A stretch of 64,000 nucleotides of DNA, taken from positions 4,804,001-4,868,000 of the forward strand of contig JAHRBC010000004.1 in NCBI GenBank assembly GCA_022702545.1. Direction: 5' to 3'. Positions 48,236 to 56,711 of the stretch are shown here, piece after piece; the first letter of the stretch is position 1, and each line of letters opens with the position of its first letter. The position numbers and the translations under genes were made by a program. A model generated the notes under the pieces. It made no database searches. It saw nothing but the letters and a program-made list of their open reading frames with translations, and was not told the DNA's origin. The DNA comes from Phycomyces nitens (taxonomy: Eukaryota > Mucoromycota > Mucoromycetes > Mucorales > Phycomycetaceae).

Positions 48236-49446
48236 ACACGAATATGAGACACCATCAAATGGCTGAAACCAGTCAATATTCAGTGTTAACATTAGAGAGC
48301 GGCTGTCATCAACAAAGAGGTTGTCATTGATATCTTTAACACTGTTCCACATCGCACCATCATACACATCAAACATTGTCTTTTCCACTTTGGGACCACG
48401 ATTCCAAGAGTTGATTTGGGTTTCGAAATCGGGCCGAGAAAAGAGAGTCTGCAGAGAGTGTTTGATTGACTGGTACACATATGACTTCTTTGGGATTGTG
48501 GACGAACTGGACTTGAACAAGCTATGGCCACACAAGGCGCTGTTTCCAAACTTGTCAAAGGTACAGAAAAGAGGTGCATCATTGTTCTCATAAATACTGT
48601 GACATTCACCACATGCAACATATTTTTTGATTCCCTTTGTCAAGGTGTTCATTCCTGCCATGCTTTTGAGACCAGAGACACTTGATGGGACTCGGAAAGA
48701 ATCGCCAAAAAAATCCAAGATCTTGTTTATGATTGCAATCAAGATAATTGCGCCTTCATTGACAACGTAAAAGGAAATGAACAGGGCAAGAGCCTTGACC
48801 ACAAAGCCATGAATGAAACTCAATTCTGAGTTGAATTCTGAAAAATATCAACACAAAACACCTCATTAATATACAATCTATATAGATGGGTGTATTTGCA
48901 TCTCAGGTACTACACAAACCTTCATTATCAAGCATCTCATCTTCACTTTCGTTATCAGAGTCAGAGTCAGAGTCACCAAACGAGCTGCATTCATCCTCTG
49001 CACCAAAAATGGCGTCAGATTCAGAAAGAGGTAGGTTTCTAATGGGTTCTTGTACCCCCTCATGTCCTTCAATATCGTTTTCCAAGTCTGCCCAAGTGTA
49101 ACAACATCGGTTTAATAAAAAACAATAAAATTTTAAGAAATCCTTACCACCAGACTCAAAATCCATAGCCTCTACATTGTCTACGGCCTCAAAGTATTGC
49201 TCTTCTTCATCAACAATTTCCATTGCTATTTAATTCAAAAACATATTTATTATTAATTAAATAATTTACAAATTCAAATATAAAATATATCTTACATCTG
49301 CCACCGAAAAAACTGTTTTTGGCATCTTCTTTAAGCATATGACGCTTAAATGTTTGAACAGTGAGAAAATCAAATCCTCCCTCTTTGTTCTTGCAAATAG
49401 AACATCTGCATTCTTTTGTTCTGGTAGATTTACGGATAGGAGCCAT
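48236..49446 (-). pseudogene. M6 transposase gene, N-terminal piece
   Basis: Exons are 49446-49296, 49225-49148, 49087-48920, and the start of exon 4 from 48837 down to the M9 insertion at 48236. Exon 1 has CRCSIC and FKRH; exons 2-3 are acidic. The piece ends at NIDWFQPF...VSYSC, and the Cys codon is the ACA/TGT target duplication, so the frame would continue into 41736. Splice phases equal those of M4 (151-nt exon 1). Confidence 0.88.
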
Positions 49447-50301
49447 TGTTTAATAAATAATTTAAAATGTTTTGGTTTAACAGTAAAGAAGATATATTCA
49501 GGTATAGTTTATTTGATATGATTTGAGTTTAATATTTATTTTTCATGCTACACTATTCTCTACAACCAATAAAATCTATCTAAAATACAATTTTTTCTCT
49601 CAACTCACAAAAAAGGGCCTGAGCTAGAAAATTGACCTTTATATCCTATATCTTCTGTATCAACTACACATATGGGAATTGGGGGTATTTTTGCAGTGCC
49701 AGTAAAAGACTAACGAAACTCAACAGAAATATCCCCAAAATGACCGGGCAAAATATAACTGCTCTTCAGAGATCGAGAGCTTAAACTCAAAAGAATAAAA
49801 TAACCGTAAAATTGATTGTAAAACTGACTGATGATCTTTATTTCATTAGAAAAGAATGTCTTTTATAGACAAAGAAAATAACTAAAAGAATAACCGAAAA
49901 ATGAAATAATAAAATAATAAAATGATGCCATCAAGGCCAAAGGAAAAATATAATAAAAAAAAATACTATAACATAGTAAAGAAAAGGGTAAGACAAAGAA
50001 GTAGGGGAAATAAACTAAAGAAGTACAGAATGGTGCAATCCTGCAAGAAAGTGAGAAAGGATTCACAAAGGAAATATAAAAGGAAAGAGTATAAAAAAGG
50101 AAATAATAAAATGTGATAAAATAAAATAAAGAAAAATTGAAAAGAAAGAGAAATAAAGAAACTCGGGGATCAGCCATCCTTACTCGGCTCGGACTTCTTC
50201 TTCGGACTGGTCCGGCCTCCGACCCCTCCTAGGCCTGTTCCGGGCCCTTGGTCCGGCTTTATGGTTGAAACCGAACCTGTCCACAACACACGTGTCAACA
50301 A

Positions 50302-51053
50302 TGACGCGTGATGTGTGTATACGGTTGTGTATAGTGACGAACGACGGCAAATAATAAAACGATAATAAAGATAAAGAAAATGACTAACGAAACTCAACAG
50401 TATATTCCCAAAATGTAACCGGGCAAAATATCACTGCTCTTCAGAGATCGAAAAGTACAAATAAAATAAAATAGAACCGGTATTAAACCCAACGAAAGAT
50501 ATCTTTTATTGATGGAAAACTGAATGTCTTTTATAGACATTCAGAATCGAAAAAGAATAACTGAAAATAATAAAATAAATGGATGGAATTGTGCCATCGC
50601 AGTCAAGGTAAAACAAAGAATAAAGAAATAAGTGAATAAAATAATGTAATTCTAGACAAGTGTGATAAAGTATAGTATAAAAATATTGTAAAAATAATAA
50701 AGGTAAAAATGGAAGAAGTACATTGTACAAAGACAATTGTTTAAAGAGGTGTTAAATGGTGCAATCCTGCAAGAAGGTGTCAAGGATTCACAAAAGAAAT
50801 AGAAAAGGAAATAATATAAAAAAGGAAATAAATAAATGTGATAAAATAAAAACGGGAAAAGACTGGGAAGAAAGAAAAATATAGAAACTCGGGGATCGCC
50901 CAGCCAACGTCACCTCACCGGAAACCCGCCCAACTCACTCGGCTCGGACTTCTTACTCGGACTTGTCCGGCCACCGACCCCTCCTACGTCTATGTCCGGG
51001 CCCTTGGTCCGGCTTCATGGTCGAAACCGAACCTGTCTACAACACACGTGTCA
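50302..51053 (-). repeat. L8: intact LTR-like unit (752 bp) next to the tRNA gene
   Basis: Starts TGACGCGTGATG, ends CACACGTGTCA, and is flanked by ACAA at 50298-50301 and 51054-51057. On the minus strand it shows the order expected of an LTR: TG start at 51053, a GC-rich block (50935-51020), a TATAAAA box (50529-50535), then AATAAAA (50504-50510). Its end lies 10 bp from the tRNA 5' end. No internal retrotransposon genes are seen, so it is probably a solo LTR. Confidence 0.7.
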
Positions 51054-51063
51054 ACAATCAGAT

Positions 51064-51135
51064 GGTTTCGTGATGTAATGGTTAGCATCTGAGATTCTGA
51101 TTCTCATTATCCGAGTTCAAATCTCGGCGAGACCT
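51064..51135 (+). tRNA. tRNA-Gln (anticodon CTG)
   Basis: The cloverleaf folds by hand. Acceptor stem is GGTTTCG/CGAGACC (one G-T pair); D-stem ATGT/GCAT; anticodon stem TGAGA/TCTCA with loop TTCTGAT (anticodon CTG, reads CAG). T-stem is CCGAG/CTCGG with loop TTCAAAT. The discriminator is T, as in other eukaryotic tRNA-Gln. No intron. It reads CAG as glutamine and is the only clear host gene here. Confidence 0.95.
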
Positions 51136-51138
51136 TTT
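51135..51138 (+). terminator. RNA polymerase III T-run after tRNA-Gln
   Basis: Four T residues start at the discriminator position and immediately follow the acceptor stem, the usual Pol III stop signal. Confidence 0.75.
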
Positions 51139-51159
51139 AAAGATATTTGGGATTACTTT

Positions 51160-51486
51160 TGTCGTTTTGGATCTGGGTTGTTCTTCCAATGCTATAACAC
51201 AGCCAATATTGGTCAAACCCACTGGGAATTGTAAACGAGGATAAAAGAGTAAAAAGAGGATAGAAGATAGATACTTTTTATTCAATGAAATATTGTCCTC
51301 TTTTATATCTTTTCTAAACCCACTCAGCCATCATAAATGTCTGTTTCGGTTTCTAATCTACTTTTGTTATAACTAATGTCTTCTAGGTCTTCAGAGAGCA
51401 AAAGGGAATCAATTCGGTCGTCGTTCTCAAAAGAGAACTCTGTGTAATTGTCATCCTGATTGGCTGACATTAATTCAGGCACGACA
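51160..51486 (-). repeat. S1: short LTR-like repeat downstream of the tRNA
   Basis: Starts TGTCGTTTTGGATCTGG and ends CAGGCACGACA, a TG...CA repeat with a 6-bp inverted end, 327 bp. CTTT flanks both sides. On the minus strand a TATA-like box and AATAAA lie near 51270-51310. It is a tandem neighbour of S2, about 95 per cent alike by eye. Bases 51139-51159 are the tRNA 3' flank. Confidence 0.65.
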
Positions 51487-51491
51487 CTTTT

Positions 51492-51809
51492 TGTCGTTTT
51501 GGATCTGGGTTGTTCTTCCAATGCTATAATACAGCCAATATTGGTCAACCCACTGGGAATTGTAAACAAGGATAAAAGAGGATAGAAAGATAGATACTTT
51601 TTATTCAATGAAATATTGTCCTCTTTTATATCTTTTCTAAACCTACTCAGCCATCATAAATGTCTGTTTTGGTTTCTAATCTACTTTTGTTATAACTAAT
51701 GTCTTCTAGGTCTTCAGAGAGCAAAAGGGAATCAATTCGGTCATCGTTCTCAAAAGAGAACTCTGTGTAATTGTCCTCCTGATTGGCTGACATTAATTCA
51801 GGCACGACA
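51492..51809 (-). repeat. S2: second copy of the short LTR-like repeat
   Basis: Same ends as S1, 318 bp. A 94-codon minus-strand ORF (51608-51324) crosses from S2 into S1 with an acidic C-terminal half; the acidic half is also open in S2 itself. I do not call it a gene. Bases 51810-52081 begin with a diverged piece resembling the S1/S2 start (TGATCTGGGATGGTCTTCC) and then show nothing recognisable. Confidence 0.65.
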
Positions 51810-52081
51810 TTTTCATGCTGTTTTTTGTTGGATATTATTGTTGTTCCTGATCTGGGATGGTCTTCCTTTTACTATAACAAAGCCAAAATGTCAGAGTTGA
51901 CATTGGCAACCGAAATCGGCTCTTGATAAGTAACCAGTAATAGTTGACCTTGTTGGGTAAATGATCAAGACCTTGCCAATTGGTTTCCATCTATATGTTT
52001 CTAAATGTCTCAAGTGTCTTAGATTGCAAATATCTCTCAAGTATATTCTACTAGACAATAGCTATGTAAGACATATTAACA

Positions 52082-52660
52082 TAGCTATACATTTAGCCAT
52101 AAATCAAATTACATTTTGTATAAATAGTAAAAGGATTTGTATCAATAAAATATCATCTATCTATTACCTAAAAACTATTCTCTAAACTTGACAATCCCCA
52201 GTGGTATTGATTCTGCGACTTAGTTACAAGTGCTAGAAAAGAAATACCAGATCGAGACTTGACAAAAAGGTCAATCCCACTGGGGAAACAGGAGTATACA
52301 TAAAATCAAAGAGAGGATAAAAGATGCTTTTTATTATTATGACTTTGGTTATTTTATATAGTTTTCTAACTAATACTGCACATTATCTGCAGTAGCTATT
52401 ATATGATATTTTAATAAAAGAAGAGATATTGTACTGCGGTTAATCTGAAGATGATTGACCGCATTACTTCTGTCAAGTTGTCACGTCTCAATCTGGTATT
52501 TCTTTTCTGGCACTTGTAACTAAGTCACATAATCAATACCACTGGGGATTGTCAAGTTTAGAGAATAGTTTTTAGATAGAATCTAGATACTTTTTATTGA
52601 TACAAATCCTTTTACTATTTATACAAAATGTAATTCGATTTAAGGCTAAATGTATAGCTA
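52082..52660. repeat. Inverted repeat with about 180-bp arms around an LTR-like core
   Basis: The arms 52082-52263 and 52480-52660 are inverted copies (CTTGACAATCCCCAGTGG on one side, its inverse on the other). Each arm holds a TATA-like box and AATAAA (TTTGTATAAATAG, TATCAATAAAA) facing each other. The core 52264-52479 starts GGTCAATCCCACTGGGG, like an internal motif of S1. It probably arose by one LTR-like element entering another in opposite orientation. The right arm is cut by M10. Confidence 0.6.
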
Positions 52661-52661
52661 C

Positions 52662-53002
52662 CACTATGGCAGAAAAAATGGTAGCTAACTACCGTTTTGG
52701 TAGTAAAGACTCTGTATAAGGCGATTTCGGTAGCTGTTACCATTTTTTTAATGCGAAAAAAAAGGGTAGTTATGAGGCAGGAATAGGCACAGCTACCGTT
52801 ATTTTTATCCAACCAAAATTGTTTCTTTATATACTATAGCTTCTCTTTTATATTACTTTATACACTAGCACCCATTCTTTTTTTACTGCCATTTATTTGA
52901 AATAATGATTTATTTTGTATTATAATTTTGATTTATTTCAAATAATATTAAAATATATATAATAATAATATAGAAACATACCAAAAGCAAATACTATTTA
53001 AT
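52662..53002 (+). mobile_element. M10: left end of a CACTACGGC-family element, split by M11
   Basis: Begins CACTATGGCAGAAAAAATGG and follows the M5 left end through TAGCTAACTACCGTTTT and the hairpin array. It has a deletion of about 35 bp relative to M5, and it stops at ATACTATTTAAT where M11 begins. In M5 the same position (20644) continues into ATTATAAAACG. The rest lies beyond the window, outside the nested elements. Confidence 0.82.
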
Positions 53003-53272
53003 CACTGCAAAAACACCCCCAATTCCCATATGTGTAGTTGATACAGTAGGTATGGGATATAAAGGTCAATTTTCTAGCTCAGGCCCTTTTTTGTGAGTTG
53101 AGAGAAAAACCATATTTTTGATAGATTTTATTGGTTGTAGAGAATAGTATAGCATGAAAAATAAATATTAAACTCAAATCATATCAAATAAACTATACCT
53201 GAATATATCTTCTTTACTGTTAAACCAAAACATTTTGAATTATTTATTAAACAATGACTCCTATCCATAAAC
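53003..53272 (+). mobile_element. M11: left end of a CACTGCAAAAA element, split by M12
   Basis: Begins CACTGCAAAAACACCCCC and is an inverted, diverged copy of the M6 right end (49698-49445). It includes the transposase-side subterminal region up to the first codons of the gene. The AAT before it is the probable target triplet. Its remainder lies beyond the right edge, outside M12. Confidence 0.85.
53255..53272 (+). pseudogene. M11 transposase gene, first six codons
   Basis: ATG at 53255 begins MTPIHK, matching MAPIRK at the start of exon 1 of the M4 and M6 transposases. M12 is inserted directly after the sixth codon. The rest is outside the window. Confidence 0.7.
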
Positions 53273-53840
53273 ACTGGGAAAATGGTAAAAGTAGATCATG
53301 TGTAAAACTGTAAATAAATATGTGAAAAGTTGCGAATTTTCTATGGTAAAACACAGATATGACAGATAGGAGAACCTAGGTTCCTATCAGGTTGTAAGAC
53401 TCAAAATAAACATGGTAAAAGTTGTGACAGCGAACGGAACAAAGGTTTGTTAGCATTTTTGACATGCTTAACTGACTTGATATACTCAATTGTTACATCC
53501 GACATTATGTTTTTGGTGTACAGGTATTGTGTTTACATCTTGAAAGGGCGATCTTATTGTTGTTTTTCATACGCTAATAGTGAGGGTTTATTATTGTTTA
53601 CCCATTCAAACTGCCAGTATTGACCACTCTTTGAAACTCATTATTGTATAATCAAGCAATAATTACTCTTTCCATCATTTTATACCCCGTACTTAAAAGG
53701 TTTATGGTTTATATTTGTGTTTATTGGAAAGAATAGAATGGTTCTATACACAAGCTCTAATACTATTACTGTCTATCCTTGCCGCTTCTACCAGCCTATT
53801 TGATATTACTTGGATCGGATACTTCTCTACTGAACAATAC

Positions 53841-54413
53841 CTGAAAATAGGGTCCGGCAGCAATTTGGGTGGTTGCAGTAGTATTCTGATATAATAAAAG
53901 TTATATTAGTGACATATATTCAAAAGTGCGGGTGCTATTCAAGATGCAAGGGATATTATACTTACATTGCAAGGATTGGATAAGAATGGGCAAAGAGGGG
54001 CAGAGTTGTGCGGCATGGCATCTTGTATGATTAGATTGACTAGAGATGGGATAAAATAAATTAATATGGGTGAATTGAGTGATAGAAAAATCGATTTACA
54101 TATCAAAAACAGAGTTGGCGATTATAGTAGAGGGATGGTATATGGCGGCCAACAATAACTTTTTAAGAATATAGAAAAGTATTAGTAAATAGCCAGAATA
54201 ATATTAGGGAAAAGCACAAAGACCAAGAAACGGCATTACCATTATGATAACCAGTCGTAGATGATGAAGGAGGCAGATGGGGTAGACAGTGATGGCGGCG
54301 GCCTATTGTAGAATAACAAACGTTGAGAAAAAAAGAAATTGGACACGAAAAGATTTTATTTACTCTGGCACTGATGATGGCACCATATAATAGGCTGTAC
54401 AAGTGGAAGAGGT
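53841..54413 (-). other. Third unit of M12: short-exon chain homologous to M9
   Basis: Minus-strand exons are 54413-54364 (50 nt), 54302-54240 (63), about 54158-54104 (55), 54039-53966 (74) and 53885-53841 (45): the same lengths as in M9. The donor after the 55-nt exon is changed from GT to AT (TTTTTG followed by ATATGT). The reading frame open in M9 is open here too, up to the same split TAA at the last junction, if that exon is still spliced at the old border. Confidence 0.55.
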
Positions 54414-54874
54414 CTACAGGATAGAAAGAGACAATCAGAATAACTTGCAAGATGGCACCGGCACATGTAACTGACCATGATTAGTCTAGATGGGCAATGT
54501 AGAGAGAATGTATTGGGATGAGTATACATTTATAAAGAAGCCATTAATTTGTTAGTATAAAGAATGTCTTATTAGAAACCCACGTAGAGATAAAACAACA
54601 GAGATAAGAAGATAGAACAAAAAGAAAGAAAGAAATGATATTTAATTTCAAGCAGAGATCCAAAATTATTTTTTTATTAATTTATACAGAGTATACAAAG
54701 GGTAATTAGGAATCTGTTTATTAAACTCATCTGTGTATATAAAGACCATCTATTAACAATTGAATCGACCCTCCTGCACTCGCAAACCAAATATTTTGTA
54801 TGTAAAGAGTAGAGTCTATAATTTATAAAGAGAATATAAAGCTAATTTTGAAAACATATGATATTCTATAGACC

Positions 54875-56061
54875 ATGGCACCAAGATCCACTCCCACTTC
54901 TCGCTCAACCAATGAGCAACTCCAATTGTTGGAGACCTTGCGGGATATTCAAAACATCCTTGTCAGGGTAGATTCTCGCATTGGCACCAGCATCGAAGGC
55001 AACGCCAGTACTGTCGAGGCTATTGACAGTTTGGCTGAGTTGGTGGCTGCCAACAACAGTGCAGTTCCTGCCGCCGAGCTTGCTTCTGCCTTTGGTGAGG
55101 AGCTATTCACCATTGTTGGCCCTGCTCCTGGTCCTGTTGCCATCCCTGCCACTGGCCCAGCTCCCATCATCCCAGCTGTGGTGGAGTATAACCCTGGTGC
55201 CGCCACAGAAGCGTTTGTAAGTATTAATATTCTCAATAGCTTACCAATTCATTGGCTTATAAAAATTTAATAGCGACATATACGAGACTATCTGTGGAGG
55301 CCCAATTTCAGGTCAAACAACCCGGCTATGGTGCAAGCCAACAACAACAGGCCCAGGTGGAGAACGGAGGTTCATTTCAATGAATCTCCCAACAAGGAGT
55401 TGGTTCTTGAACTCCTTGCCTACCTGGGCCCAACGTTCATCAACACTGGCTTGCGCCAAAGGGATCTTCGGGACAGTGTCTACCGGAACTTTTGCAGAAG
55501 GCGTCGCCAGGAGAGGGCGTCTCCTGAGGCACGGGTAGCCGCAAATGCTTGTGCCAGAAAAGCCGGCCGGGAAGCTGATGTATGTAATAGTATAGCATCT
55601 AAAAGACTTGAGATTGAAAAACAATATTAAACATATGTTTGATTAGCATTTCCATCGCCGTCGAATGGCATACCTCTCCAACAAGGATGCCATTGACAAT
55701 GCGATAGGCAATGATTGCTCAGCACTCATCCAAAAGGCAGCAATGTCTGAGGGTGAGTCTGAGGATGAGTTTCCTGGAGTTCCTGGCCAGCGGATGATCC
55801 GCACAGTACGCCCAGGCTGGAGGAGCGATGAGGTAACATATTATTTAAATAAATTTTTTTATTGCTTTTGAATCATAAAATAATATTCTAATGAATGTAT
55901 ATTAGTTCAATCAGTTGATTGAGTTGTTGGACTCGTACTCGCTCCTTGGCTTGGGTGTCAACGTGCGCCAAATGCTCCCAAGAGTATTTGGCCGCGTTGC
56001 GGATTTAGCAGTCCCTGAGGGGCTTTCTTCCTCCCTTCCTCAATGGTCACTGAGACAATAA
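54875..56061 (+). CDS. Partner protein of M12 (329 aa)
   Basis: Exons are 54875-55216, 55274-55579 (306 nt), 55647-55832 and 55906-56061, all phase 0, without lesion. Exon 1 is Ala/Pro-rich after a helical segment (EQLQLLETLRDIQNILVRVD). Exon 2 has LWRPNFRSN, ANNNRPRWRTEVHFNESP and an Arg-rich end. Exon 3 has AAMSEGESEDE and VRPGWRSDE before the donor. Exon 4 ends LPQWSLRQ. Higher GC at third positions than most of the window. Closest to the M3 and M9 partners. Confidence 0.83.
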
Positions 56062-56163
56062 AACGTTTTCTTTTTCTCTTAATTTTCACCCTGTTTCACA
56101 TATGCGCTATTTGGACTATATGTATATTTTACTTGGCTTTGTTTTGTTTTTTGCTTCTTTAAA

Positions 56164-56183
56164 AGAGAGAGAGAGAGAGAGAA
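56164..56183. repeat. (GA)n microsatellite
   Basis: A run of GA dinucleotides in the convergent 3' region between the M12 partner and transposase genes. Confidence 0.75.
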
Positions 56184-56198
56184 AAGTTTTATTTGTAT

Positions 56199-56471
56199 TT
56201 ATGCATATATTTTTTTTGGCAGTGGAATGACCAGCATCCTTGCGTTGTTTTCAATTTTTAATTCGGCCGTAGCCACTTCCAAGAGAATCCTGTGCACTGG
56301 CAAGATGCTGTTGAACGTGTTTGGCACAAAACCAGGGAGGCAGACGTCAACTTGCTCAACTGGTCTGAGATTGTCAGGATCTGGAACAAGCCAGTGGACG
56401 AATGCAAACACATGTTGCTTGTGGTGGAAATGAGGGCGGCTGTTGGAGGGGCTGGGAGGAGGAACGAAGTT
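56199..56471 (-). pseudogene. M12 transposase gene, C-terminal piece
   Basis: Starts at the M13 insertion (GTT at 56469-56471) and runs to the stop at 56199. It encodes FVPPPSPSN, HVFAFVHWL, ILPVHRILLEVA and VIPLPKKIYA. The Asn codon split by M13 is the target duplication, and the frame continues from 62812 without change. Confidence 0.88.
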
Positions 56472-56711
56472 CACTGCAAAGATCAATTTAAATCATAATT
56501 TAATAGTTATCTGGAATTATCAATAACATGAGTAAAAATATTTATAACTCAGGCAAAATCTTGCATTAACAATAGAGATTGATTTGAATGTTTTTATTGG
56601 CTGAATGATATTCAATCATTTGATTTATTATTCTCAAGTAAAAAAATATTTTTTAATTATTAGTACTGGATACTTTGTACTCCTTCTTTACTATACTAAG
56701 TAACAAGAAAA

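Larger units (their letters stand above)
24371..49698 (-). mobile_element. M6: two-gene CACTA element, 6.15 kb expanded to 25.3 kb by three insertions
   Basis: Ends are CACTGCAAAAATACCCCC at both sides, matching for about 32 bp with one mismatch. The 3-bp duplication is CCA (24368-24370, 49699-49701), and L3 near 11351 shows the empty site. Removing M7, M8 and M9 with one copy of each duplication leaves 6148 bp, the same size as M4. Its own parts are 24371-25708, 31830-33867, 40419-41736 and 48236-49698. It encodes an apparently intact partner gene and a transposase gene cut into three pieces. Confidence 0.93.
24287..50297 (-). repeat. L7: LTR-like unit split by M6
   Basis: Pieces are 24287-24370 and 49699-50297, about 680 bp, nearly identical to L3. 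Starts TGACGCGTGATG, ends CACACGTGTCA, flanked by ACAA at both sides (the spacer CACAA before it and ACAA after it). The minus-strand TATA/AATAAA core is at about 49830-49870. Confidence 0.72.

Noticed and set aside
1316..51053. Treating L1-L8 as a simple satellite array
   Set aside because: Unit lengths vary from 679 to about 1190 bp, ends are inverted TG...CA with short duplications, and L8 is bounded by ACAA next to a tRNA, which fits mobile LTRs better; block duplication may still have contributed.
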